Notes under the pieces: generated by a model
What the model was told of the DNA's origin: nothing
Databases searched by the model: none
What the model saw: the letters and a program-made list of their open reading frames with translations, nothing else
From: Veillonella rogosae JCM 15642
GTDB lineage: Bacteria; Bacillota; Negativicutes; Veillonellales; Veillonellaceae
Reading direction: 5' to 3'
DNA length: 64,000 nucleotides
Assembly (NCBI RefSeq): GCF_002959775.1
Contig: NZ_PPCX01000012.1
Coordinates: 1-64,000 of the forward strand
Program-made: the position numbers and the translations under genes
Shown: in pieces, positions 25,006-34,058 of the stretch
Numbering within the stretch: the stretch's first letter is position 1
Layout of the letters: each line of letters opens with the position of its first letter

Positions 25006-26778
25006 TTACTTAGACCATTCTCTAATTAAATTCTGTATTTCCTGACATTTATGTAATTCGCTAATAAACGTCGAATCTCCTGCCCGTTTTAGTTGATCCG
25101 CCATAATTGAATGCGCTTTATACTGTTCACGCAATGAATGGAGTCTTATCTTGCGGATTAATCCAGGCACTTGTACCTTATATTCATCGTCACTCATCAC
25201 AACCAATCTAGAGTAAATATCATACTCTGATGGGGTTAACACAGACTGAATTGCTGTTTCATCCAGGTGACCTTCTGTCTTGTACAAGGAGAATATCTTT
25301 TCTATTATACATCGATATTCGCTTTTTTGAAAGTCTTCTATCGGCAAATAGCTCATCATATGAGATAATATTTCCCCATTAGTGAAAGCTAAGGACAATA
25401 ATTTTTCCGCATCCCCCTTAGGTAAATCCTGTGTTGGCAAAGGAGCTGATGCAGTATCCACTAATTCAATTTGTCCTTTTTTCACATAGTCTCGGAAGTA
25501 TCTAAATATGCTGCTATTATCAAGCCATAATGGCAGTGCCAATGTTTTTAATGCGTCATCTCGCTGTGTTTGACTATCTATATTTGCAATATATGGGAAC
25601 ACGTCAGCCATAACGGCTTGTTTTCCTTCGGTATCGTTAGTATCGTGCTTAATTAAAGACTCACTCAATAAATAATCGAGGGGCTTCACAGCCTTTGCGA
25701 CTAAGTCTTTAAATGCCTGTCCACCATGATTACGTACATAATCATCAGGATCCTTTCCATCTGGCATAGCGAGAACACGCACCTTAAAATCTGTATTTTG
25801 TAATAATTCAATGGCCCTAGCAGCCGCTTGACGCCCAGCACCATCCATATCATAGGCTAATACAATTTCATCAGCCTGTCTCATCAAGATATGACCATGA
25901 TCTCTTGTATAAGCAGTCCCTAAAGATGCCACCACATTCGTAACGCCATGGTTATGGGCTGATATAACATCCATATACCCTTCTACGAGAATGGCTTGTC
26001 TCTCCTGACGAATCGATTTGTACGCCTTGTCAAAAGCAAATAGTATTTTACCCTTTTCGAAGATAGATGACTCTGGGGAGTTTAAATATTTTGGTGTGCT
26101 GTCATCCATGACACGACCACCGAAGGCAACTACTCGCCCTTTACCATCCATTATAGGAAACATAATACGATTTCTAAAGAAATCATAGAATTGTCCCTTT
26201 TGGTTTTTGCGTACTAGATTCAACTCTAATAAAATTGAATCATCAATACCGCGCTCATGGAAGGCACGATATAACTTATCCCAACCATCAGGGGCAAATC
26301 CAAGCTTGAACTGTTCTATGATTTCCTTCGTAAGTCCCCGCTTCTTTAAATAATCGAGCCCCACCTTTCCCATAGAGGTTTGTGTGAGACAATTATGGAA
26401 AAATGTGGCTGCTAAATCACAAGCTTCATATAGTTTTTTACGCCTTTCATCTCGAGCTCGCTGCTCAGGTGAAAGCTTCGCCTCTGGCAATGGAATATTC
26501 GCTCGATTAGCTAGCCGCTCTAGTACCTCTACAAAGGTTAAATGTTCTAACTCCATAAGGAATTTAATAACATTCCCCGATGCATGGCAACCAAAACAAT
26601 AATAAAAACCCTTTTCAGGGGCAACGCTAAAGGATGGCGTTTTTTCATTATGGAAAGGACAACAACCCCAATAGTTCTTGCCGCGTTTCTTTAAGGCTAC
26701 ATGCTCGGATATAACTGATACGATATCATTAGCATCTTTGATTTGTTCAATCAATTCATTTTCAAAATATCGGCTCAT
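25006..26778 (-). CDS. dnaG: DNA primase
   Basis: It synthesises RNA primers at the replication fork; 590 residues. The N-terminal zinc finger has [13 protein letters not shown] and [12 protein letters not shown] (CHC2 type, about 34-65). The catalytic TOPRIM core shows [13 protein letters not shown] and [14 protein letters not shown] (about 255-320), preceded by [20 protein letters not shown]. The C-terminal part (about 430-590) is helical and should bind DnaB. The ATG at 26778 has AAGGAGG eight bases upstream; the longer version starts inside that site. Co-transcribed with rpoD. Confidence 0.96.
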   Translation of the reverse strand: MSRYFENELIEQIKDANDIVSVISEHVALKKRGKNYWGCCPFHNEKTPSFSVAPEKGFYYCFGCHASGNVIKFLMELEHLTFVEVLERLANRANIPLPEAKLSPEQRARDERRKKLYEACDLAATFFHNCLTQTSMGKVGLDYLKKRGLTKEIIEQFKLGFAPDGWDKLYRAFHERGIDDSILLELNLVRKNQKGQFYDFFRNRIMFPIMDGKGRVVAFGGRVMDDSTPKYLNSPESSIFEKGKILFAFDKAYKSIRQERQAILVEGYMDVISAHNHGVTNVVASLGTAYTRDHGHILMRQADEIVLAYDMDGAGRQAAARAIELLQNTDFKVRVLAMPDGKDPDDYVRNHGGQAFKDLVAKAVKPLDYLLSESLIKHDTNDTEGKQAVMADVFPYIANIDSQTQRDDALKTLALPLWLDNSSIFRYFRDYVKKGQIELVDTASAPLPTQDLPKGDAEKLLSLAFTNGEILSHMMSYLPIEDFQKSEYRCIIEKIFSLYKTEGHLDETAIQSVLTPSEYDIYSRLVVMSDDEYKVQVPGLIRKIRLHSLREQYKAHSIMADQLKRAGDSTFISELHKCQEIQNLIREWSK

Positions 26779-26896
26779 AGCCAACGCCTCCTTCCCCATA
26801 TATATATTAATTCGATATACAAATAAAAAATCCTCTATTTGTAAAAGATTTTAATTAGTTAAATTATTAAAATAATACAAAAACTAAATACGAATC

Positions 26897-26940
26897 ATAG
26901 GAATCCTTATCTATCAAACTAAATACATAAGGATTCCTAT
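26897..26940. repeat. 14-bp perfect inverted repeat upstream of dnaG
   Basis: Arms 26897-26910 and 26927-26940 (ATAGGAATCCTTAT and its complement) are separated by 16 bp. No T run follows on either strand, so a simple terminator is doubtful. It lies between rny and dnaG. Confidence 0.55.
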
Positions 26941-26982
26941 ACGTCGTATTAAACGATACCATTACCAATATTTTGATAACAA

Positions 26983-27010
26983 TAGGCTGCAATGATAACA
27001 TTGCAGCCTA
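26983..27010 (-). terminator. 12-bp hairpin after rny
   Basis: Perfect arms 26983-26994 and 26999-27010 with a 4-nt loop lie 20 bp after the rny stop. The following minus-strand sequence (TTGTTATC) is only weakly T-rich, so this is a probable but not strong terminator. Confidence 0.6.
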
Positions 27011-27030
27011 TACTTATCGCTTATTGCATA

Positions 27031-28596
27031 TTATTTTGCGTAATCCACAACGCGAGTTTCACGAATAATTACGACCTTGATTTGGCCTGGATATTCGAGT
27101 TCAGACTCGATGCGTTTTACGATATTCCGAACGAGTAATGTAGACTCAGCTTCATCAATCTTGTCCGGTTTTACTACAACGCGAATCTCACGACCTGCTT
27201 GAATAGCAAAGCATTTTTCAACGCCTTCGAAGGATTCAGCGATTTCTTCCAATTTAGATAAACGTTTCAAGTAGTTTTCTAATGTTTCTCGACGCGCTCC
27301 AGGACGAGCTGCGGAGATAGCATCAGCAGCAGCTACTAATACAGCCTCAACACTTTGGAATTCTTCATCACCATGATGAGCACCAATACAGTTGATTACT
27401 GCTGCACTTTCACGATATTTACGAGCTACATCAACACCGATTTGAACATGAGAGCCCTCAAGTTCGCGGTCCAATGCTTTACCGATATCATGAATTAAGC
27501 CACCTCGTTTAGCCAATGTTACATCACAGCCAAGTTCAGCTGCCATTAAACCTGCTAAATGAGATACTTCGATGGAATGTTTCAATACGTTTTGACCGTA
27601 ACTAGTACGATATTTCAAACGACCTAAAATCTTAACAATTTCAGGATGTAAGCCGTGAACATCAGCTTCAAATGTCGCTTGTTCACCAGCCTCTTTAATA
27701 GTTTGGTCAACCTCTTTACGAGCCTTACCAACCATTTCTTCAATACGAGCTGGATGGATACGACCGTCTACAATCAATTTTTCCAATGCGATACGAGCCA
27801 CTTCACGACGAATTGGATCGAAACCGGAAAGAATAACTGCTTCTGGTGTATCATCGATAATCAAGTCAATACCTGTTAATGTTTCAAGTGCGCGAATATT
27901 GCGGCCTTCACGACCGATAATGCGACCTTTCATTTCATCATTAGGCAATGCCACTACGGATACGGTAGTTTCCGCTACATGGTCAGCTGCGCAACGTTGG
28001 ATTGCAGAGGAGATAATTTCTTTCGCTTTTTTCTCCGCTTCATCCTTAGCTTGCTGTTCCATTTCCTTAACCATAATCGCCGTTTCATGACGGATTTCTT
28101 GTTCTACATTCGTTAACAAGATATTTTTCGCTTCTTCGAAAGTCATGCCAGAAATGCGTTCCAATTCTGCCATTTGTTTTTCATACAAAGCTTCTACCTT
28201 TTCACGGCTTTGGGCTAATTCAGCTTCTTTGCGATGTAAAGTTTCCTCTTTGTGCTCAATATTGTCTAATTTTTTATCCAAAGATTCTTCTTTTTGAAGA
28301 ATACGGCGTTCCATACGTTGAAGTTCAGAACGACGATCTTTATTTTCTCGTTCCACATCGGAACGGAGCTTATGAATTTCTTCTTTTGCTTCTAATAAAG
28401 CTTCTTTCTTTTTAGACTCAGCTGTGCGCTCACCGTTAGCGATGATGCGTGAAGCCTCTTGCTCAGCTTGATTCAGTTTTCCTTCAGCAATATTTTTTCT
28501 TAAAAAATAGCCTGCCCCTAGTCCAATCAGTACCATTACCACTGCAATTAGACAATACTCTAAAATCTGTCCCACATTCTCTAAAATCTGTCTCAC
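27031..28596 (-). CDS. rny: Ribonuclease Y
   Basis: A membrane-bound endoribonuclease that starts mRNA decay; 521 residues as read. The N-terminal helix ([18 protein letters not shown], about 15-32) anchors it, and a long charged coiled coil follows (about 35-210). A KH domain ([15 protein letters not shown], about 226-240) precedes the HD domain ([11 protein letters not shown] about 358, and GAHHGDEEF). The start is uncertain: the GTG at 28596 overlaps its own Shine-Dalgarno sequence (GAGGAGGTG). The first codons are a 21-bp tandem duplication ([11 protein letters not shown]), which offers a second GTG at 28572. Function is not affected by this choice. Confidence 0.95.
   Translation of the reverse strand: MRQILENVGQILEYCLIAVVMVLIGLGAGYFLRKNIAEGKLNQAEQEASRIIANGERTAESKKKEALLEAKEEIHKLRSDVERENKDRRSELQRMERRILQKEESLDKKLDNIEHKEETLHRKEAELAQSREKVEALYEKQMAELERISGMTFEEAKNILLTNVEQEIRHETAIMVKEMEQQAKDEAEKKAKEIISSAIQRCAADHVAETTVSVVALPNDEMKGRIIGREGRNIRALETLTGIDLIIDDTPEAVILSGFDPIRREVARIALEKLIVDGRIHPARIEEMVGKARKEVDQTIKEAGEQATFEADVHGLHPEIVKILGRLKYRTSYGQNVLKHSIEVSHLAGLMAAELGCDVTLAKRGGLIHDIGKALDRELEGSHVQIGVDVARKYRESAAVINCIGAHHGDEEFQSVEAVLVAAADAISAARPGARRETLENYLKRLSKLEEIAESFEGVEKCFAIQAGREIRVVVKPDKIDEAESTLLVRNIVKRIESELEYPGQIKVVIIRETRVVDYAK
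28558..28592 (-). repeat. 21-bp tandem duplication at the start of rny
   Basis: The 14-mer GACAGATTTTAGAG (minus strand) occurs at 28579-28592 and 28558-28571, with 21-bp periodicity, in the first codons of rny. A third, degenerate copy (GATTTTGAGAATT) lies immediately upstream of the ribosome binding site. Confidence 0.75.
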
Positions 28597-28665
28597 CTCC
28601 TCTTAAATTCTCAAAATCGAGCTTTCATGCTCCTTTTTATGCCCTTCATGCATTAAATTATCAAT

Positions 28666-28697
28666 TAGCCTTATCATCATTTAAATAAATAAGGCTA
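28666..28697. repeat. Inverted repeat between recX and rny
   Basis: TAGCCTTAT (28666-28674) and its complement (28689-28697) are separated by 14 bp. On the + strand a T5 run follows; on the coding minus strand the following sequence is ATTGATAATTT. It may weakly terminate recX transcripts. Confidence 0.45.
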
Positions 28698-28771
28698 TTT
28701 TTAATTTTAGACTTGAAAGCCCTTTCTGTCAAGATTTTACAAGCCTAGCAAGGACTCTCAAAAAGCATACT

Positions 28772-29215
28772 TTATTCATAAAAATCATTACATACGACTT
28801 GAATCGTGCTTGTTGAGAACCCTCTGTATTTGAGAAAGTTGAATACTTTTACACGAGGAGTGCGGTCCTCATTGAGAGTGGAGCCAAATTTTTTCTCCAT
28901 CACTCGATAGGCCGCTTTTACTTCATCATAAGAAGAAATTTCTTGGGGAATCTCAAGCCCCCGAAGTTTCATCTTTTGTTTAATCATGTAGGCCCCATAT
29001 TTTTGTTCTTTCATCAAGTACGCTAATACCTGCTCAGATAAGCGCTCATCATTGATATAATCATACTCTCTAAGGCGTTCAAGGACCCGCTCAATGATTG
29101 GGTCCTCGAATTGTTTACGTCTCATTTTTTGTGTTAGTTCATAGGAACTAAGAAATCGTTGAGCTAGGAAGCGATACGCTTGATCCATAGCAGCTTGCAT
29201 CGTTTCATCACTCAT
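28772..29215 (-). CDS. recX: Regulatory protein RecX
   Basis: A 147-residue protein of tandem three-helix repeats that modulates RecA filament extension. Recognisable family segments are AYRFLAQRFLSSYELTQKMRR (about 13), VLERLREYDYINDERLSEQ (about 45) and KYGAYMIKQKMKLRGL (about 73). It starts 2 bp after the recA stop, so it is co-transcribed and probably translationally coupled, as is usual for recA-recX. Length is at the short end of the family. Confidence 0.92.
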   Translation of the reverse strand: MSDETMQAAMDQAYRFLAQRFLSSYELTQKMRRKQFEDPIIERVLERLREYDYINDERLSEQVLAYLMKEQKYGAYMIKQKMKLRGLEIPQEISSYDEVKAAYRVMEKKFGSTLNEDRTPRVKVFNFLKYRGFSTSTIQVVCNDFYE

Positions 29216-29217
29216 GA

Positions 29218-30258
29218 TTATACTTCTTCAGTTACTTCTTCACCGATTACGTCGATTTCTTCTGTACCTACTGCCAATGTATCGCGAATAATACGATCGA
29301 TTTCATCTGCTACTTGTGGGTTATCAAGTAAGTACTGTTTAGCAGATTCTTTACCTTGGCCCATACGCTCCCCATTATAGGAATACCATGCACCAGATTT
29401 ATTGATGATTTCCATATTTGTACCGATATCAATAAGTGTACCAGCTTTAGAGATACCTTCGCCGTACATCAAATCGAATTCAGCTGTTTTAAACGGAGGT
29501 GCTACTTTGTTTTTAACAACTTTAACTTTAGTGCGGGCACCAACATTTTCATTATTAGCCTTAATTAATTCACCTTTACGAACATCGAGGCGTACAGAAG
29601 AATAGAATTTCAACGCACGACCACCGGTTGTCGTTTCAGGGTTACCAAACATTACGCCTACTTTTTCACGCAATTGGTTGATAAAGATAACAACCGTTTT
29701 AGATTTGCTGATGATACCAGTCAATTTACGCAATGCTTTACTCATCAAACGAGCTTGTAAACCTACGTGAGCATCGCCCATTTCGCCTTCGATTTCAGCT
29801 TTAGGAACTAAAGCTGCAACGGAGTCAACTACGACAATATCTACAGCGCCACTGCGAACAAGAGCTTCTGTAATTTCAAGAGCTTGCTCACCATTGTCTG
29901 GTTGAGAAATCAATAAATTATTGATATCTACGCCCAAGTTACGAGCATATACTGGATCCATCGCATGCTCCGCATCAATAAATGCTGCAATGCCACCTTG
30001 TTTTTGTGCTTCTGCTACAGCGTGAAGCGCTACTGTTGTTTTACCAGAGGATTCTGGGCCGTAAATTTCAATAACACGACCACGAGGGAAACCACCTACG
30101 CCAACAGCGATATCGATAGCAAGAGAACCGGAAGAGATAACCTCTACGTTCATGCGATCAGCCGCTTCACCAAGACGCATAATAGCGCCTTTACCAAAGT
30201 CTTTTTCAATTTGTTTTAACGCGTTATCCAACGCTGCTTGTCTGCCATCTACAGCCAT
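29218..30258 (-). CDS. recA: Recombinase RecA
   Basis: An ATP-dependent strand-exchange protein and SOS co-protease; 346 residues, normal length. Walker A is GPESSGKTT (about 66-74), followed by the [14 protein letters not shown] segment. The Walker B region is [21 protein letters not shown], and the DNA-binding loops L1 ([12 protein letters not shown]) and L2 ([19 protein letters not shown]) are intact. The acidic C-terminus ends in EEVTEEV. It is 4 bp after cinA and directly before recX. I did not see a clear LexA (SOS) box in the window; the operon promoter is further upstream. Confidence 0.98.
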   Translation of the reverse strand: MAVDGRQAALDNALKQIEKDFGKGAIMRLGEAADRMNVEVISSGSLAIDIAVGVGGFPRGRVIEIYGPESSGKTTVALHAVAEAQKQGGIAAFIDAEHAMDPVYARNLGVDINNLLISQPDNGEQALEITEALVRSGAVDIVVVDSVAALVPKAEIEGEMGDAHVGLQARLMSKALRKLTGIISKSKTVVIFINQLREKVGVMFGNPETTTGGRALKFYSSVRLDVRKGELIKANNENVGARTKVKVVKNKVAPPFKTAEFDLMYGEGISKAGTLIDIGTNMEIINKSGAWYSYNGERMGQGKESAKQYLLDNPQVADEIDRIIRDTLAVGTEEIDVIGEEVTEEV

Positions 30259-30262
30259 TATT

Positions 30263-31510
30263 TTATTTCCCCTTTTCTGTTATATAAGTATACACATAAT
30301 ATAGTGCTAGCTCTGCTGCACTTTGTCTAATATCATCTCGATTGCCAATTAGATTTGCTTTATGAGCTACGGTGCCATGTGGCCCAGTAACGCCAAACCA
30401 TACAAGACCAACTGGCTTTTCAGGGCTACCTCCGCCAGGACCAGCTATGCCCGTCGTAGAAACGGCATAGGTCGTTTGTCCAATAGCTCTTGCCCCTTCC
30501 GCCATAGCCTTAGCGACTTGTTCACTTACGGCACCATACGTATCGAGCATGTCTTGAGGTACACTTAGTACACGATGTTTTATGTCGTTGCTATACGAAA
30601 TAACGCCACCCATGTAGTACTCACTACTGCCACTCACATTAGTAAGTAATTTACCAACTAAACCTGAAGTACAAGATTCAGCAGTACTAATCGTACTGTG
30701 CTCCTCCAGTAGAGCACGACCGAGGGTTTCCTCCATAGAAACCGTCAAATCACGGCCTACCCGAGAGCCTAATCGTTCTCGAATAATAGTATCCCAAGGA
30801 TTGAGAAGCGCTTGTGCCGCTTCTAAGGTGTCAGCCTTAGCGGTGATACGAACCTCGATATAGCCCTTTTTAATGAGCAAAGCTATGGTCGGATTTGATT
30901 GATTCTTAATGAGGTCCATCAACGTGTTCTCTAGGTCGATTTCACGGATATCATATACGCCATATCGATAGGATGTAACAACACCTTGCGAACCGAATCG
31001 ACTATCTAAATAAGGTACTACGCCCTCTTGGAACATCCCCTTCATTTCTCCAGGAGGTCCAGGTAAAAGTATATATGTAGTGTCCCCATCTTCTACGACA
31101 ACACCAGGAGCTACGCCTACAGGATTTTTAAGAATCTTTGCACCTTCAGGCAACTCCGCTTCCCGACGACTTGCATCAGGTACAGTTCGTTTTACACTTT
31201 CAAAGAAACGTTTAACCTCATCCATTGCCTCTTGATTAAATACAATAGGTCGTCCAATAGAATCGGCTAATACATTACGCGTAATATCACCTTGCGTTGG
31301 ACCTAGCCCACCAGTACTAATCACAATATCAGCCCGTGTGCTAGCTAGCTGAAAGACCTCTGCCATGCGCTTAGGATTATCGCCAACTACGGATTGATAA
31401 GCAATAGTATAGCCTAATTTATTTAACTCTTGTGCTAGCCAAGATACATTCGTATTAACTGTATCGCCTAGCAATAATTCTGAGCCTGTAGAAATAAGTT
31501 CTACAATCAT
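30263..31510 (-). CDS. cinA: CinA family competence/damage-inducible protein, nicotinamide-nucleotide amidase
   Basis: A two-domain enzyme of 415 residues. The N-terminal COG1058 domain (about 1-170: [40 protein letters not shown]) is homologous to molybdopterin-binding proteins and in related CinA acts as an ADP-ribose/NMN-pyrophosphatase. The C-terminal PncC domain (about 255-410: [34 protein letters not shown]) deamidates NMN. The cinA-recA arrangement is conserved in Firmicutes and is linked to competence in streptococci. Its spacing to recA is 4 bp. Confidence 0.94.
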   Translation of the reverse strand: MIVELISTGSELLLGDTVNTNVSWLAQELNKLGYTIAYQSVVGDNPKRMAEVFQLASTRADIVISTGGLGPTQGDITRNVLADSIGRPIVFNQEAMDEVKRFFESVKRTVPDASRREAELPEGAKILKNPVGVAPGVVVEDGDTTYILLPGPPGEMKGMFQEGVVPYLDSRFGSQGVVTSYRYGVYDIREIDLENTLMDLIKNQSNPTIALLIKKGYIEVRITAKADTLEAAQALLNPWDTIIRERLGSRVGRDLTVSMEETLGRALLEEHSTISTAESCTSGLVGKLLTNVSGSSEYYMGGVISYSNDIKHRVLSVPQDMLDTYGAVSEQVAKAMAEGARAIGQTTYAVSTTGIAGPGGGSPEKPVGLVWFGVTGPHGTVAHKANLIGNRDDIRQSAAELALYYVYTYITEKGK

Positions 31511-31545
31511 CAGATCACCTCCACACTCGAATATATCGAAGTGTA

Positions 31546-32892
31546 TTATTCTACAACAGTAGCTACAACGTCGTACGCAAAACCTTGTTCTACTTGTACC
31601 TTGAGAATGTCACCAGGTTTAATATCTTCGCCGCAGTCTTCGATGTACATATTGCCGTCTACATCAGGAGCTTGAGATTTCAAACGACCTTTTGCAAGCA
31701 ATGTATTATTATCGCCTTCTTCAATTTCTTCGACCATCGCATAATCAATGGTACCTTCTAAGTCGCGATTATTCTCTTCAGAGATAGCAGCTTGGATGGA
31801 CATAAGAACGTGGTAACGTTCTTCTTTAATCTCTTCTGGGACTTGGTCTTCACGAGCACCTGCAGGTGTACCTTCCTCTTGAGAGTAGGTAAACACACCC
31901 ATATTATCGAATTTGATTTCTTTTACAAAGTCGCAAAGTTCCTCAAATTGCTCGTCTGTTTCACCAGGGAAACCAACGATAATAGATGTACGCAATGTAA
32001 TATGTGTAGGAGCATTTCTAATTTTCTTAAGCAAACGCTCAATATCACTACGATCATCGCGACGATTCATTTGCTTCAAAATATCGTTATTAACATGTTG
32101 CAACGGAATGTCTACATATTTGCAAAGTTTTGGCTCATTAACGATAATATCTAACAATTCATCAGAGAAGAATGTTGGATATAAGTAAAGCATACGAATC
32201 CATTCGATGCCTTCTACAGTAGTTAATTCTTTTAACAACGTAGTCAACAATGGCGTACCATCGTTGAGGTCAATACCATAGCTAGTCGTATCTTGAGCGA
32301 TAAGAACGACCTCTTTAACACCAGATGCTGCTAAGCGTTCTACTTCGGCTTTAATAGACTCAATTGTACGGCTACGGAATGCACCACGCACCTTTGGAAT
32401 AATACAGAAAGTACAACCATTATTACAGCCTTCTGCAATCTTTACATATGCACTGTAACGAGGTGTAGTCTGAATGCGAGGCATACGTTCATCATAGATG
32501 TTCGTAATATTCTCCATAATACAACTTCGATTGCCATGCTCAATAGCATCAACGGCTACCATAATTTGGTCCCAGGCACCAGTACCGATTAATGCATCAA
32601 TTTCAGGAATTTCTTGGAATAATTCATCCTGATATTGTTGGCTAAGACAACCTGCTACAATAAGGCCCTTACAAAGGCCATCTTCCTTATATTGAGCAAC
32701 CTCAAGGATGGTATTAATAGACTCAGCCTTGGCTTTCTCAATAAAAGTGCAGGTATTAACAACGATAAGGTCTGCTTCGCTTAGGTCTTCAGTAATGGTA
32801 TAGCCATTGTCTCTCAACAAACCTAACATTACTTCAGTATCTACTAAATTTTTAGCACAACCTAGGCTAACATACCCTAATTTCTTACCCAT
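31546..32892 (-). CDS. rimO: Ribosomal protein S12 methylthiotransferase RimO
   Basis: A radical SAM enzyme that adds a methylthio group to an aspartate of ribosomal protein S12; 448 residues. The N-terminal UPF0004 domain has its three cluster cysteines in SLGCAKNLVD, VVNTCTFIE and VAGCLSQ. The SAM cluster motif is EGCNNGCTFCIIPKVRG (about 145), and the C-terminal TRAM domain covers about 385-448. SLGCAKNLVDTE is diagnostic for RimO over MiaB. The ATG at 32892 has AAAGGA; a GTG six codons earlier overlaps that site. It lies 35 bp before cinA. Confidence 0.94.
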   Translation of the reverse strand: MGKKLGYVSLGCAKNLVDTEVMLGLLRDNGYTITEDLSEADLIVVNTCTFIEKAKAESINTILEVAQYKEDGLCKGLIVAGCLSQQYQDELFQEIPEIDALIGTGAWDQIMVAVDAIEHGNRSCIMENITNIYDERMPRIQTTPRYSAYVKIAEGCNNGCTFCIIPKVRGAFRSRTIESIKAEVERLAASGVKEVVLIAQDTTSYGIDLNDGTPLLTTLLKELTTVEGIEWIRMLYLYPTFFSDELLDIIVNEPKLCKYVDIPLQHVNNDILKQMNRRDDRSDIERLLKKIRNAPTHITLRTSIIVGFPGETDEQFEELCDFVKEIKFDNMGVFTYSQEEGTPAGAREDQVPEEIKEERYHVLMSIQAAISEENNRDLEGTIDYAMVEEIEEGDNNTLLAKGRLKSQAPDVDGNMYIEDCGEDIKPGDILKVQVEQGFAYDVVATVVE

Positions 32893-32960
32893 TCTATATC
32901 CTTTCTTCACTCGATTCTATCTCTATCTCTTTTCCTATTGCTAGGATCTATTCAACGGTC

Positions 32961-33998
32961 TTAGTCTTTACGGAATCGTACTTGACTAACCCAGTGATTT
33001 AACAATAACTTTTTACCTTCCATAGTATAGCCACCATTCACAGGCCATAGCACTAAATCTTGTCCCATAGAATCCTTCGGCTCATCCATTTCAGGATTGG
33101 TGAACATATAGGTAAAATTATTTTCTACCATATATTTTGCCGTTTTTGTAGATAACAACCAATTAATAAATTCAACACCATCTGCTTTATGCTTTGAGTT
33201 TTTTAACACCGCAGCACCAGTCACATAGTAAGACGTGCCATCTTTAGGGTATATGAACTTAATTGGATACCCATGACGGTTATACTGAGCGGCATCAGAT
33301 AAGTTACCAATCCCAATGTTTGTCTCCCCCAATGCAGTTAAGCGTACTGGAGTAGATAAGAACTTAGCATGTTGTACTACATGTGGTTTCAAGCTATACA
33401 AATATTCAAGAGCCTCTGGTTCTCCTTTGTACTCCACCATATTGTACAGTAAATTTGCTGCATTCTGAGATGCTACAAAGTCCGTCATAATAATGGACCA
33501 GTCGCCTTGTTTTCCCAATGTCTCCCAAGTAGTAATATACTTGCCAATACCATTATGGAAGGTATCATTCTGAACAAATACGATAGGATCATACCAAAGG
33601 CCAACCCAGTAGCCATTAGGATCTTTAAATGTATCTCGTACTTCATCAATTCGTTCATTAACGATTGGTGCATATTTACCAGTATTAGCACCTACAACGA
33701 GATTATCCTCAGAGGTGAGTACTAAATCGCCAGATGTGTCAGCCACAGTTGACGCTGACCGTTGTGCCATTTGATCCTCTGTAAGAGGCATGATCGTAAC
33801 CTTTACATTTTGTTCCACTTCATACCGAGCAGCTAGCATTGTAGTTAAATTATTTGGCAAGTCTGTGTAGACTGTGATTTCACCGCGAACTGGCTCTTTT
33901 GCCTGTTCGATTTGTTCTTGATGGTAAAAGTTCATGCCGTAGGTCAACATCCCTACTACAAAAAGGGCTAAAACGCCCGGAGCAATCCACCGTTTCAT
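32961..33998 (-). CDS. Extracellular solute-binding protein (family 1), orphan
   Basis: A 345-residue periplasmic-type binding protein. An N-terminal hydrophobic segment (APGVLALFVVGMLTYGM) acts as signal or membrane anchor; no lipobox Cys is visible. The mature part begins with GEITVYTDLPNNLTTMLAARYE, typical of iron(III)/polyamine-type ABC binding proteins. The fold continues through LVVGANTGKYAPI, GYWVGLWYDPIVFVQN and GTSYYVTGAAVLKNS. No ABC permease or ATPase is adjacent, so the ligand and transporter are unknown. It lies between ygiQ (60 bp) and rimO (68 bp) and is probably co-transcribed with them. Confidence 0.85.
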   Translation of the reverse strand: MKRWIAPGVLALFVVGMLTYGMNFYHQEQIEQAKEPVRGEITVYTDLPNNLTTMLAARYEVEQNVKVTIMPLTEDQMAQRSASTVADTSGDLVLTSEDNLVVGANTGKYAPIVNERIDEVRDTFKDPNGYWVGLWYDPIVFVQNDTFHNGIGKYITTWETLGKQGDWSIIMTDFVASQNAANLLYNMVEYKGEPEALEYLYSLKPHVVQHAKFLSTPVRLTALGETNIGIGNLSDAAQYNRHGYPIKFIYPKDGTSYYVTGAAVLKNSKHKADGVEFINWLLSTKTAKYMVENNFTYMFTNPEMDEPKDSMGQDLVLWPVNGGYTMEGKKLLLNHWVSQVRFRKD

Positions 33999-34058
33999 AT
34001 ATGCCTCCTATAAGACATAACGTATCCCCAACGAAACTAGTAAAACTAATCTCTATAA

